This document shows, piece by piece, positions 7,564 to 14,946 of a stretch of 18,396 bases of DNA; position 1 is the first letter of the stretch; each line of letters begins with the position of its first letter. A program made the position numbers and the translations under genes. Below the pieces are notes generated by a model. The model was not told the origin of the DNA. It did no database searches and saw only the letters and a program-made list of their open reading frames with translations. Source of the stretch: an uncultured Clostridia bacterium (GTDB lineage: Bacteria; Bacillota; Clostridia; Oscillospirales; Oscillospiraceae); assembly GCA_945910975.1 (NCBI GenBank), contig CAMDZY010000011.1, positions 1 through 18,396 on the forward strand, given 5' to 3'.

Positions 7564-8058
7564 CTAACGCGGCAGAGAGATTTCCGCCAAAATGGCTTCC
7601 TCTCTGGCACGCATTTGTCGTTTCATTTCTCCCTCGTCCATATGGTCATAGCCCAGCAGGTGCAATACGGAGTGGATGGTCAGATACCCGACCTCCCGCC
7701 GGACGCTGTGGCCGAACTCCGCCGCCTGTTCCCGCGCCCGCTGCAAAGAAATCGCCATGTCTCCCAGCGGAAGTAGACCCGTTGCAGGGTCGATGTACGG
7801 CGTCCAATCCTCCGGCAGCTTCCCCGGCTTCAGCACGAACGCCGGGAATGACAGCACGTCCGTTGCCCGGTCAATGTCGCGCGCGGTACGGTTGATCGCG
7901 CGGATGCCCTCGTTGTCCGTCACCAGTACATTGATTTCCACCGGCACCTTCACGCCCTCGCACCGCACAGCCGCAAGAATGCACTTTCGCAAATGCAGCG
8001 TTAATGGCAGGCTTTTGTCGATTTTTCTGGCATAAGAGATGATAATTTGGTCATTCAT
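7564..8058 (-). CDS. ybeY: endoribonuclease YbeY
   Basis: Zinc-dependent RNase of 164 residues involved in 16S rRNA 3'-end maturation and ribosome quality control. The metal-binding signature H-x3-H-x5-H is intact in TIHSVLHLLGYDH (His129, His133, His139), and the conserved TDVLSFPAF segment (66-74) precedes it. Its ATG overlaps the phoH stop as ATGA and its stop overlaps the era ribosome binding site. The neighbours phoH and era agree with the call, and Era and YbeY are functionally linked in rRNA processing. Confidence 0.96.
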   Translation of the reverse strand: MNDQIIISYARKIDKSLPLTLHLRKCILAAVRCEGVKVPVEINVLVTDNEGIRAINRTARDIDRATDVLSFPAFVLKPGKLPEDWTPYIDPATGLLPLGDMAISLQRAREQAAEFGHSVRREVGYLTIHSVLHLLGYDHMDEGEMKRQMRAREEAILAEISLPR

Positions 8059-9053
8059 TGCGGATTCTTCCTTTTGTACGTTTTGCCGGTCAGCTCCCGA
8101 CCCTTTTTCTCATAATTATCATATGCCGCCACGATCTGCTGCACCAGTGCGTGGCGCACCACATCGTTGGCGCTCAAACGGCAGATGGCAATATCCGGCA
8201 CATTTTCCAGCACCTTGACCGCCTCCTTCAAGCCGCTAACCTTGTCGGCCGGAAGGTCGATCTGTGTGACATCGCCGGTAATGACGATTTTGGAGCCGAA
8301 ACCAAGACGGGTCAGGAACATTTTCATCTGCTCGCGCGTGGTATTCTGTGCTTCGTCGAGAATAATGAAGCTGTCGTCGAGCGTTCTGCCGCGCATATAG
8401 GCAAGCGGCGCGACCTCAATATTGCCACGCTCAAGGTATTTTTGATAGGTTTCCGGCCCCAGCATATCAAACAGGGCATCATACAAAGGGCGCAAATAGG
8501 GGTCGACCTTATTTTGCAGATCGCCGGGCAAAAAGCCAAGGCGCTCCCCCGCTTCCACAGCAGGACGCGTGAGAATGATGCGGTTGACCGTCTTTTCGCG
8601 GAACGCCGCCACCGCTGCCGCCACCGCCAGATAAGTTTTGCCCGTACCAGCAGGGCCGACGCCGATGGTGATGGTATTCTTCAAAATAGCCTTCATATAC
8701 CGCTGCTGGCCGATGGTCTTGGGCTTGATGGGCTTGCCCTTGGCGGTGATGCAGACCACGTCCTTCGCCATTTCCTGGATCTTGTCATCCTCGCCGCTGG
8801 ACACCAGATTGATGAGATAGCGCACCTTTTGCTCATCGATCACCTCGCCCTTGGCGGCCAAGCTCAGCAGTCCCTCAATGGCGCGTGCGCCCTTGTCCAC
8901 TGCTTCCACATCGCCGGATACCTTCAGCTCGGTATCGCGGTTGACGACCATCACGTTGAAGGTCTGCTCGATCCGCTTGATGTTTTCATCGAAGGAGCCA
9001 AACACATTGATAATTTGCTCCAACCGTTCTGCATTGATTATTCGTTCTGCCAC
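8055..9053 (-). CDS. phoH: PhoH-like ATPase (KH domain plus P-loop)
   Basis: A PhoH-family protein of 332 residues: a small N-terminal nucleic-acid-binding region (about 1-70), then the PhoH ATPase with Walker A GPAGTGKT (133-140), the conserved LTRPAVEAGERLGFLPGDL (161-179) and Walker B FIILDEAQN (229-237). Partnership with YbeY in RNA metabolism has been proposed for the family because of recurrent adjacency; the biochemical role is not settled. The start is GTG at 9053, within the last 16 bases of yqfD, with only a weak Shine-Dalgarno (GAGATG), so translation probably depends on coupling to yqfD. Confidence 0.93.
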   Translation of the reverse strand: MAERIINAERLEQIINVFGSFDENIKRIEQTFNVMVVNRDTELKVSGDVEAVDKGARAIEGLLSLAAKGEVIDEQKVRYLINLVSSGEDDKIQEMAKDVVCITAKGKPIKPKTIGQQRYMKAILKNTITIGVGPAGTGKTYLAVAAAVAAFREKTVNRIILTRPAVEAGERLGFLPGDLQNKVDPYLRPLYDALFDMLGPETYQKYLERGNIEVAPLAYMRGRTLDDSFIILDEAQNTTREQMKMFLTRLGFGSKIVITGDVTQIDLPADKVSGLKEAVKVLENVPDIAICRLSANDVVRHALVQQIVAAYDNYEKKGRELTGKTYKRKNPQ

Positions 9054-10249
9054 GATTCGTTCATCTCGCTTTCGTATATTGGCGCCGGAACTGTTTTTGC
9101 AATCATCTCCCGGCAGTTATTGTCCGCCTGTAGCTGCCAGCAGCCGTTTTTTTCGGCTATGGTGTATGTTTGGGAAAGGATGCTTCCGGCAATCATATGA
9201 TCTTCCACATTTCGATTTACATAGTGCAGCAATACCGACTCTGCCTGCTGCTGCGTCAAGGGCTGCTGCACCAATTCATACGGCCGCAGCGTTTCCACCT
9301 CGAGCGTTACGGGAAAGGAATAGTCGCCCGGCAGGGCTGCGACGTTTCTTTCCACTATTTTATCACACTTCCCCTGTGGAATTCCACTATTTCTTGATAA
9401 ATTTATTCTTTTTCTTCCCAGAACAAGCGTGTAACGTTTCACTTCTTCACCGGTATACTGTTTTATCGTGACATTTTTGGGAATGACTACCGTTTCGTGC
9501 CGCCATGTCATGGCATAAATCTCCGCCATTGCGTGGACAGCCTGTATGCCGGTCGTCCAATCCGCATAGCCGGACACCAGCAATTGTCCCTCCGTGACTG
9601 TGTCGCCCACCTTGCAGACCTTAAAACCGTCCATCACATCCATCTGCAAAATCACGCCGGCGCGCGATGCCACGACGTTTGTAATTTCCTTCTCCGGCTC
9701 GACCTGCGCTTCCGGTTCGCGTTCGGCAACCAGTACGCGCAGACAGCCGCCGCTGCGGTTCACGGCGCACCAGCGGAGCTGCGGAATCTCGTTTAAAATA
9801 CGGTTTTTGATATCCTGCGAGCGGATGCCTGGCCCCCATGCACCGAACTTGACGCCCAAATCCTGTAAGGTATGGAGAATTTCATCGCACTGCACCGTTT
9901 CGTTGCCCTCTACCGTAACCGTCCACACAAATTTTGGCAGCAACAGCAGCGCAAGAACAACCAGCACCATACCGACCACCATCACCGGCCGACGCTTTAA
10001 GCCATATACGGTCTGGGCAAGGCCATAGAGCTTGTCGACCTGTAGGTCGCTTTGCGCAGCGGCAGCAATCTGGCGCGCAGTATCGATGTCGCGCCGATAG
10101 ATGCGGCAATGAAATTCCACCTCACTAATACGGCGAATCGCCCAAAAGGCCACTTTTTGTGCCGCAAAGCGATTCATGCAGGCTGTCTGTGATGCGCCGG
10201 TGATGGTGACCTCCGCAGTTCCCCGAATATAATTGATGACCGGATTCAT
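9038..10249 (-). CDS. yqfD: sporulation protein YqfD
   Basis: A 403-residue YqfD-family protein. In B. subtilis yqfD is a mother-cell, SigE-regulated gene needed for efficient sporulation; its mechanism is not known. The family look is clear: a short N-terminal domain (G-x-AEVTI... and a C-rich FHCRIYRRD region), one membrane segment (about 88-106, PVMVVGMVLVVLALLLL), then a large domain beginning WTVTVEGN, with a POTRA-like start and segments such as VVASRAGVILQMDVMDG. I chose the ATG at 10249, since it gives the family start MNPVINYIRG and follows the yqfC stop by four bases. A longer in-frame start at 10288 overlaps yqfC deeply and is unlikely. Confidence 0.93.
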   Translation of the reverse strand: MNPVINYIRGTAEVTITGASQTACMNRFAAQKVAFWAIRRISEVEFHCRIYRRDIDTARQIAAAAQSDLQVDKLYGLAQTVYGLKRRPVMVVGMVLVVLALLLLPKFVWTVTVEGNETVQCDEILHTLQDLGVKFGAWGPGIRSQDIKNRILNEIPQLRWCAVNRSGGCLRVLVAEREPEAQVEPEKEITNVVASRAGVILQMDVMDGFKVCKVGDTVTEGQLLVSGYADWTTGIQAVHAMAEIYAMTWRHETVVIPKNVTIKQYTGEEVKRYTLVLGRKRINLSRNSGIPQGKCDKIVERNVAALPGDYSFPVTLEVETLRPYELVQQPLTQQQAESVLLHYVNRNVEDHMIAGSILSQTYTIAEKNGCWQLQADNNCREMIAKTVPAPIYESEMNESWQNE

Positions 10250-10253
10250 ATGC

Positions 10254-10520
10254 TCACCCCAAAACGACCGATGAAATGCTGCCTTCAATCACCATACGGG
10301 TGCGGGTCAGCAGCACAATGGTCAAATTCTCCCCCTGCACCGCCACAAGTCCCGTCTGTGTGGTAACGTGGATCCGTTGGGGCGTGTATTCCAAAATGGC
10401 GGTGTGGTGGTCAATGGAAACTCTGCCGGAACCGCGAATTTCAATCAGCGGCTCATTGGTCAGGATTTCGCTGGGAATGTCAAACTTTGTGGAAACCTTG
10501 TGCATCAGTTTATCCTTCAT
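10254..10520 (-). CDS. yqfC: sporulation protein YqfC (YabP/YqfC family)
   Basis: An 88-residue protein with the YabP/YqfC pattern: PLIEIRGSGRVSIDHHTAIL then VTTQTGLVAVQGENLTIVLL and a short closing IEGSISSV. In B. subtilis yqfC heads the yqfC-yqfD pair and is SigE-dependent. The ATG at 10520 has GAGGTGA placed six bases ahead. The same frame stays open for a further 154 codons upstream, but that extension is antisense to ylbJ and has no family match, so it is rejected. This gene heads the long minus-strand cluster. Its start region is an almost exact mirror image of the ylbJ start region. Confidence 0.93.
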   Translation of the reverse strand: MKDKLMHKVSTKFDIPSEILTNEPLIEIRGSGRVSIDHHTAILEYTPQRIHVTTQTGLVAVQGENLTIVLLTRTRMVIEGSISSVVLG

Positions 10521-10537
10521 TGCGTTCACCTCGCTAA

Positions 10538-10566
10538 ATTCTATGCACGCATCGGCAAGATTTTGT
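10538..10566 (-). promoter_or_regulatory. possible SigE-type promoter for yqfC
   Basis: CATAGAAT (10545-10538 on the minus strand) matches the sporulation SigE -10 consensus CATACANT at seven of eight positions. ACAAAAT (10566-10560) lies 14 bases upstream, where a SigE -35 belongs, but matches poorly. Transcription would start at or just before the Shine-Dalgarno, giving a very short leader. Known SigE control of yqfC in Bacillus makes this plausible. Confidence 0.4.
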
Positions 10567-10582
10567 CCGCGCAGCATATATT
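10554..10582 (+). promoter_or_regulatory. possible SigE-type promoter for ylbJ
   Basis: CATATATT (10575-10582) resembles the SigE -10 CATACANT and is the symmetric counterpart of the yqfC -10. The -35 position (10554-10561, around GGCAAGAT) is weak. The layout and the short predicted leader are the same as for the divergent yqfC promoter, with which it overlaps in the -35 region. Confidence 0.35.
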
Positions 10583-10599
10583 TCAGTGAGGTGATCGCA

Positions 10600-11652
10600 A
10601 TGAAGCACAATACACAGCCCACCGGACGGTGGCTTTTGCTGTTTTTGGCAGGATTTGGAGGACTCATGCTGTTTTTTGGCAGCGCAGCCGTTGCAGGTGC
10701 AGCGCGGGGCTTGGCGCTGTGCGGCAGCACGGTAATTCCCTCGCTGTTTCCCTTTTTCGTGCTGTCCGGCACATTGATTGGCATGGGCGCCGGTGATGCG
10801 CTGGCACAAAAGCTGGCAAAACCGTTGCGGCGATGGTTTGGCATCGCACCGCAGGGCGGCATGGCGCTGGTGATGGGGCTGCTGGGCGGGTATCCGCTGG
10901 GCGCGCGGGCGGTGTGCAATCTATATGAGGAAAAGCGCATCACACAGACCGATGCGCAGCGCTTGCTGTGTTTTGCCAACAATACCGGCCCGTCGTTCTT
11001 TGTGGGCGCAGTCGGACTTGGCGTATTCGGCAGTGTAAAAATCGGGTTGCTGCTCTACCTGATCCATGCACTCAGTGCATTGCTCGTCGGTCGCTTTTTC
11101 GCAGTGCTTCGCTCCCAGCCCCGCAGTCCTTACAGCGTACAGCCGTTCAACGCATCGCGCCAGAGGTTTGCGGCGGCATTTTCGCAGGCGGTCGTGTCGT
11201 CTTGCAGCTCCATGCTCGCAATCAGCGGGTTTGTGGTGTTTTTCAGTGCGCTGCTGTCTGTCGGGAAACAGCTTTTGCCGGCACTGGATGCACCTTTGCT
11301 GTCCGGCCTTTTGGAAATGACGTCCGGCGTGATGGCGCTGCGCGATCTCGCACCGCTTACAGCGTTTTGTCTGGCATCGTGCATCATTTCATGGGGTGGT
11401 CTTTGTGTGCATTGCCAAACGCTGTCCATTGTATATGCAGCGGGACTGGAGCCGCGCGGATATCTGACCGGGAAGCTGCTGCACGCGTTGACAGCCACCG
11501 CACTTTGTTTGCCGGTGGCGGCAATTTTGTTCGGTCACCCCGCCGAACGCTGGCTGTTCTGGCTGATTCCGGCAGCATTTTTGTTGTTGATGCTGATTTT
11601 TGCAAAATTTGCAAAAAAGAGGACTAGCATTTCCTGTCAAAATTGCGTATAA
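10600..11652 (+). CDS. ylbJ: sporulation integral membrane protein YlbJ
   Basis: A 350-residue polytopic membrane protein. YlbJ belongs to the nucleoside-recognition (Gate) domain superfamily and is needed for spore cortex formation in B. subtilis, where it is made in the mother cell under SigE. Seen here: an N-terminal hydrophobic segment, the typical ALCGSTVIPSLFPFFVLSGT (around 40-59), GLLGGYPLGARAVCNLYEE (about 95-113), FANNTGPSFFVGAVG, and several further membrane spans to a basic tail. GAGGTGAT precedes the ATG at 10600. The frame is open upstream only through sequence antisense to yqfC, so the longer start is rejected. It is divergent from yqfC. Confidence 0.92.
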   Translation: MKHNTQPTGRWLLLFLAGFGGLMLFFGSAAVAGAARGLALCGSTVIPSLFPFFVLSGTLIGMGAGDALAQKLAKPLRRWFGIAPQGGMALVMGLLGGYPLGARAVCNLYEEKRITQTDAQRLLCFANNTGPSFFVGAVGLGVFGSVKIGLLLYLIHALSALLVGRFFAVLRSQPRSPYSVQPFNASRQRFAAAFSQAVVSSCSSMLAISGFVVFFSALLSVGKQLLPALDAPLLSGLLEMTSGVMALRDLAPLTAFCLASCIISWGGLCVHCQTLSIVYAAGLEPRGYLTGKLLHALTATALCLPVAAILFGHPAERWLFWLIPAAFLLLMLIFAKFAKKRTSISCQNCV

Positions 11653-11681
11653 TAAAAGCAAAAAATGCGGAGGTGACGCTG

Positions 11682-11891
11682 ATGCTGTTTCGAAAAAAGA
11701 TTCCCCATGCCTGTGCCTACTGCACCTATGGCGGCAAGGTAGATGACGCTACCGTTTTGTGCCGGAAAAAGGGCTTTGTTGACGCCTCCTCCCGCTGCCA
11801 CAGGTTTCAATATGACCCCCTGCGTCGTGTTCCGCCCCGCACGCAGGTGCAGGATTTTTCCAAGTATAAGGACGAAGATTTTTCTTTATAA
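11682..11891 (+). CDS. small four-cysteine protein, function unknown
   Basis: A 69-residue protein with an excellent Shine-Dalgarno (GGAGGTGA) before the ATG, 29 bases after the ylbJ stop. Cysteines at 11, 14, 27 and 39 (CAYC...LC...RC) suggest a small metal-binding or disulfide fold. The second half is basic and proline-rich (YDPLRRVPPR) and ends DFSKYKDEDFSL. I have the impression of similar short proteins in other Clostridia but cannot name a family. Placement after ylbJ suggests co-transcription, perhaps in sporulation. No signal peptide or membrane segment is visible. Confidence 0.8.
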   Translation: MLFRKKIPHACAYCTYGGKVDDATVLCRKKGFVDASSRCHRFQYDPLRRVPPRTQVQDFSKYKDEDFSL

Positions 11892-11920
11892 AATGTTCCG
11901 TACATTTTTACAATGCGAAA

Positions 11921-11952
11921 CGGCGCGTCGAAGCGGTTGCTTCGGCGCGCCG
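11921..11952. terminator. strong hairpin between convergent genes, likely bidirectional terminator
   Basis: A 14-bp stem (11921-11934 with 11939-11952) with a GGTT loop. It is fully paired in the plus-strand transcript through one U-G wobble. It begins 29 bases after the stop of the small cysteine protein and ends 12 bases before the stop of the oppositely oriented DUF362 gene. Short T-runs lie at some distance on both sides, so it probably ends both transcripts. Confidence 0.7.
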
Positions 11953-11964
11953 CAGCGCTTTTGC

Positions 11965-12840
11965 TCAAATTGATTCATCCAAATCCACAATTTCATATTC
12001 CCGCGTGCCAAGGTTAAGGGCAACGGCAGCTTCGATGGTGTGAATGCCGTTGCGGGATTCCATGCGTTCGATCAGCGCAGCCTTGCCGGGATCCGGGGAT
12101 GCATAGACAGCATCTACGCAGGCCTGGTCTACCGCAACAGGATCCAGCGAAGCGAAAATGCCGATGTCTGCCATCTCCGGCTCATGCGGATTGGAATCGC
12201 AGTCACAGTCGACAGACAGCTTGTTGGCGACGTTGATATAGGCAAGATTCTTGCTGCCGAGATAGGCCATGACAGACTGGTCTGCTTCCGCCATGGATTC
12301 CAGGAAAGAATCATGATCCGCCGTCCACAGCTTGTCGGCATCGCCTGCGCCGTGGATGTGTGCCTTGCCGTAGCCGGATGCCACGCCGATGGACATATTT
12401 TTCAGTGCGCCGCCAAAGCCGCCCATTGCGTGTCCCTTAAAATGAGAGAGCATCAGCATGGAATCATAATTTTTTAGATGGTCGCCCACGAAGTTTTCCT
12501 GCAAATGCTTGCCACCGGTAACGCGAAGCGGCATCTGGCCGTCCTCGTCCATGATGTCACACGGTGCAATGTCCATAAAGCCATGGTCACGAATCGCCTG
12601 CCAGTGATCGCTTGTATGGAAGCGCTTGCCCTCATAAGCGGTGTTGCACTCAACAATCGTGCCGGACAGCTTGCTGACCAGCGGCGCAATGAGTGCAGGA
12701 TTCAAAAAATTGTGGCCACCCGGCTCGCCGGTGGAAATTTTCACCGCGACCTTACCGCGCAGCGTCACGCCGAGAGCATTATAAATTTTCATCAAGCCCT
12801 CTGTAGAGATATCCTTGGTAAAATAAACTTTTGCTTTCAT
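11965..12840 (-). CDS. DUF362-domain protein
   Basis: A 291-residue DUF362-family protein. The hallmark segment is clear: MLSHFKGHAMGGFGGALKN (about 130-148), with KISTGEPGG (34-42) and LDPVAVDQACVDAVY (about 232-246). Many DUF362 proteins carry a ferredoxin-like 4Fe-4S domain; here no CxxCxxC cluster is present, only isolated cysteines including DCDCD at 211-215, so this is the short form. The biochemical function of the family is not established to my knowledge. AAGGAG precedes the ATG, which overlaps the histidine kinase stop as ATGA, so it is the last gene of the two-component operon and its translation is probably coupled. Confidence 0.85.
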   Translation of the reverse strand: MKAKVYFTKDISTEGLMKIYNALGVTLRGKVAVKISTGEPGGHNFLNPALIAPLVSKLSGTIVECNTAYEGKRFHTSDHWQAIRDHGFMDIAPCDIMDEDGQMPLRVTGGKHLQENFVGDHLKNYDSMLMLSHFKGHAMGGFGGALKNMSIGVASGYGKAHIHGAGDADKLWTADHDSFLESMAEADQSVMAYLGSKNLAYINVANKLSVDCDCDSNPHEPEMADIGIFASLDPVAVDQACVDAVYASPDPGKAALIERMESRNGIHTIEAAVALNLGTREYEIVDLDESI

Positions 12841-14228
12841 GATTTGCTCCTTTCATTTATTTCATGATTTTGAAAGACATGGGGAAAGGACACGGTAAAA
12901 CAGGTGCCCTGTGTTTTACGGCGGTCAACACGGATCGTGCCGCCGTTGCGCTGAACCATATCGTGAACAATGGACAGTCCCAAACCTGCGCCGCCGGCAG
13001 CGCGGCTGCGCGCCTTGTCCACGCGGTAAAAGCGTTCAAAAATATGCTCCATGGCGTCCTCCGGAATGCCGACGCCGGTGTCGGAAACGGTGATGATGAC
13101 ACTCTGCTCGGTGTGCGACACCGTAATATCCAGGCTGCCACCGGGAACATTATACTTGATGCCGTTTTCCATCAGATTAAAGACAATCTGATACAAATCA
13201 TCGCCCTGCGCCATTACCGTGCAGCCGTCGCTGACGTGTTCGGTAATGGAGATATCCTGCTGCTGCGCCAGCGGCGTCAACAGGCGAACGACGCGGCGGA
13301 CGATCTGGCGAAGATCCACACAGGTACTTTCCTCCACGGCGTGACCGTCAATTTTGGTCAGCTCCAGCAGCTTTTGTGACAGGCGGGTCAGGCGGTCGGC
13401 TTCCCCGCCGATGTCGCCGACAAATTCCCGAACGGTTTCTTCGTCCATTTCATTTTGCAAAACCGAATCGGCCAGCAGCTTGATAGACGCCAGCGGCGTT
13501 TTCAGTTCGTGCGATGCATCGGACACAAACTGGCGGCGGCGTTGTTCCGACACCTGCAAGCGGTTGGCCAGCTGGTTAAATTCGTCCGCCAATACCACCA
13601 ATTCATCATTACCGCGAATGCGGATCTGATTGGAGTAGTCCCCGGCCTGCATCCTGCGCACTGAATCCAAAATGCGCCGCATCCGCCGCGAATAAAGTGC
13701 GGAAAAAATCAGCGAAAAGGCCAAAATCACAACCGCCAGCACGAGAGAGATGCGCAAGGTGTTTGTTTGCATTGCGTCGATCATTTCGCCCTGCTCGGCA
13801 TCGTCGTCCATCAGGCAGACCGTACCTGTCAGCTCCTGCCCGGTGAACACAGGCATCGTAGCGCAGCTTTGCAAAACCGCATTTTCATATTTGCAGTCAA
13901 CAACATCCTGATTTTTCAGTGCCAGTTGCACTGCTTCGGTGGAAAGTAGTCTGCCCTGAAGGCTGTTCTCCGGTTCCGTGTCATAGATGACATAGCCCCA
14001 CTGATCCGTGACCATAATGCGGTCGGCATGGACATCTTCGATGCTGTGAACGGTCGCAGCAGCCGTTTCCGTTGAGAGCGCTTCGAGATTGCTCAAGGCA
14101 GTGGCAAGCATTTGCGCCTTGGCATGCATCGAGGTCGTCTGCGCGGAAAAGGCCAGAGTGCGCATGGTGACTGCGGCGTAGATATTCAAGGTGAACAGCG
14201 CAGCTACGGTAATCACCAGATAGCCCAC
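12837..14228 (-). CDS. membrane sensor histidine kinase (HAMP-HisKA-HATPase)
   Basis: A PhoR/WalK-like sensor kinase, 463 residues from the GTG at 14228. It has a first membrane segment (about 1-20), an extracytoplasmic sensor of roughly 135 residues with three cysteines (112, 122, 138), a second membrane segment (158-179), HAMP (about 180-232), HisKA with the phospho-acceptor His240 in FVSDASHELKTPLASIKLL, and the ATPase boxes NLMENGIKYN, DTGVGIPEDAMEHIFERFYR and GAGLGLSIVHDMVQ. There is no PAS domain. The start is doubtful: the GTG lacks a Shine-Dalgarno, while the frame is open 25 codons further upstream and encodes a basic KRELSRRPASSQLK segment without any ATG, GTG or TTG. It presumably phosphorylates the regulator encoded just upstream; the signal is unknown. 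Confidence 0.92.
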   Translation of the reverse strand: MGYLVITVAALFTLNIYAAVTMRTLAFSAQTTSMHAKAQMLATALSNLEALSTETAAATVHSIEDVHADRIMVTDQWGYVIYDTEPENSLQGRLLSTEAVQLALKNQDVVDCKYENAVLQSCATMPVFTGQELTGTVCLMDDDAEQGEMIDAMQTNTLRISLVLAVVILAFSLIFSALYSRRMRRILDSVRRMQAGDYSNQIRIRGNDELVVLADEFNQLANRLQVSEQRRRQFVSDASHELKTPLASIKLLADSVLQNEMDEETVREFVGDIGGEADRLTRLSQKLLELTKIDGHAVEESTCVDLRQIVRRVVRLLTPLAQQQDISITEHVSDGCTVMAQGDDLYQIVFNLMENGIKYNVPGGSLDITVSHTEQSVIITVSDTGVGIPEDAMEHIFERFYRVDKARSRAAGGAGLGLSIVHDMVQRNGGTIRVDRRKTQGTCFTVSFPHVFQNHEINERSKS

Positions 14229-14268
14229 TGCATATTTCAGCTGTGAGCTGGCCGGGCGCCTGGAAAGT

Positions 14269-14943
14269 TCACGCTTTGAAATAATAGCCCACCCCCCATT
14301 TGGTCATGATATGCTCCGGCCCTGCGGGATTTTGTTCCAGCTTCTCCCGCAGGCGGCGAATATGCACATCCACCGTTCGCACATCCGAGCGGTACTCGTA
14401 GCCCCAGAGAATGTCAAGCAGATTTTCTCTGGAGTAGACGCGGTTGGGATTGCGGATCAGCAATTCAATCAGGTCAAATTCCTTCGCGGTCAAATCCACC
14501 AGTTCGCCGTTCCAATAGACATTGCGCTCATCGGTATCAATTGTAATGTTGCCACAGGTAATGCGTTTTTTCTTTGGCGCTCCCGGATTGGCACGACGCA
14601 GCAGCGCCCGGACCCGGGCTTTGAGTTCCAGAATATTGAACGGTTTGGTCAGGTAATCGTCCGCGCCGTGTTCAAAACCAAGCAGCTTGTCCATGTCCTC
14701 CGCCTTGGCCGTCAACATAATGATCGGCACATCGGAAAATTCCCGGATCTGCTGGCAGGCGGTCAAGCCGTCCATCACCGGCATCATCAAATCCAGGATG
14801 ATCAGTCCGACCTCCGGGTCACGTGCAGCTGCCACAGCATCCTCCCCGTTTCCTCCGGTAAGTACCGTGTAGCCCTCATTTTGTAAATTAAATCGTATGC
14901 CCTTGACAAGCAGGGCCTCATCATCGATCACTGCTATTTTCAT
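14269..14943 (-). CDS. OmpR/PhoB-family response regulator
   Basis: A 224-residue DNA-binding response regulator. The receiver domain has the acidic pocket D7/D8, phospho-acceptor Asp51 in LIILDLMMPVMDG, Thr78 and Lys100 in the LTKPF motif. The C-terminal winged helix is of OmpR type (LTAKEFDLIELLIRNPNRVY, WGYEYRSDVRTVDVHIRRLR, ending TKWGVGYYFKA). The ATG at 14943 follows the comEA-like stop by three bases, with only a weak GGGG-type Shine-Dalgarno, so it is probably co-translated with that gene. The partner kinase follows directly. Receiver and effector sequence look PhoP/WalR-like, but the target genes cannot be told from this window. Confidence 0.95.
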   Translation of the reverse strand: MKIAVIDDEALLVKGIRFNLQNEGYTVLTGGNGEDAVAAARDPEVGLIILDLMMPVMDGLTACQQIREFSDVPIIMLTAKAEDMDKLLGFEHGADDYLTKPFNILELKARVRALLRRANPGAPKKKRITCGNITIDTDERNVYWNGELVDLTAKEFDLIELLIRNPNRVYSRENLLDILWGYEYRSDVRTVDVHIRRLREKLEQNPAGPEHIMTKWGVGYYFKA

Positions 14944-14946
14944 AGT

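Larger units (their letters stand above)
10515..10605. repeat. near-perfect inverted repeat spanning both start sites of yqfC and ylbJ
   Basis: The arm 10515-10535 and the arm 10585-10605 are reverse complements at 19 of 21 positions, and the similarity continues inward to 10545/10575 (26 of 31 overall). Each arm holds the Shine-Dalgarno, the start codon and the first codon-and-a-half of its gene (ATGAAG). The inner parts hold CATAGAAT (minus, 10545-10538) and CATATATT (plus, 10575-10582), placed at exactly the same 17-base distance from the respective ATG. Confidence 0.85.

Noticed and set aside
8058..9200. A 380-codon open frame on the plus strand opposite phoH
   Set aside because: It is the antisense shadow of phoH and the end of yqfD, with His/Leu-rich low-quality composition and no ribosome binding site or family match.
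10276..10599. A 108-codon upstream extension of the ylbJ frame
   Set aside because: It is antisense to yqfC, and the ATG at 10600 has a proper Shine-Dalgarno and gives the normal YlbJ length.
10521..10982. A long upstream extension of the yqfC frame
   Set aside because: It runs antisense through ylbJ; the family start MKDKLMHK with GAGGTGA at 10520 explains the gene fully.
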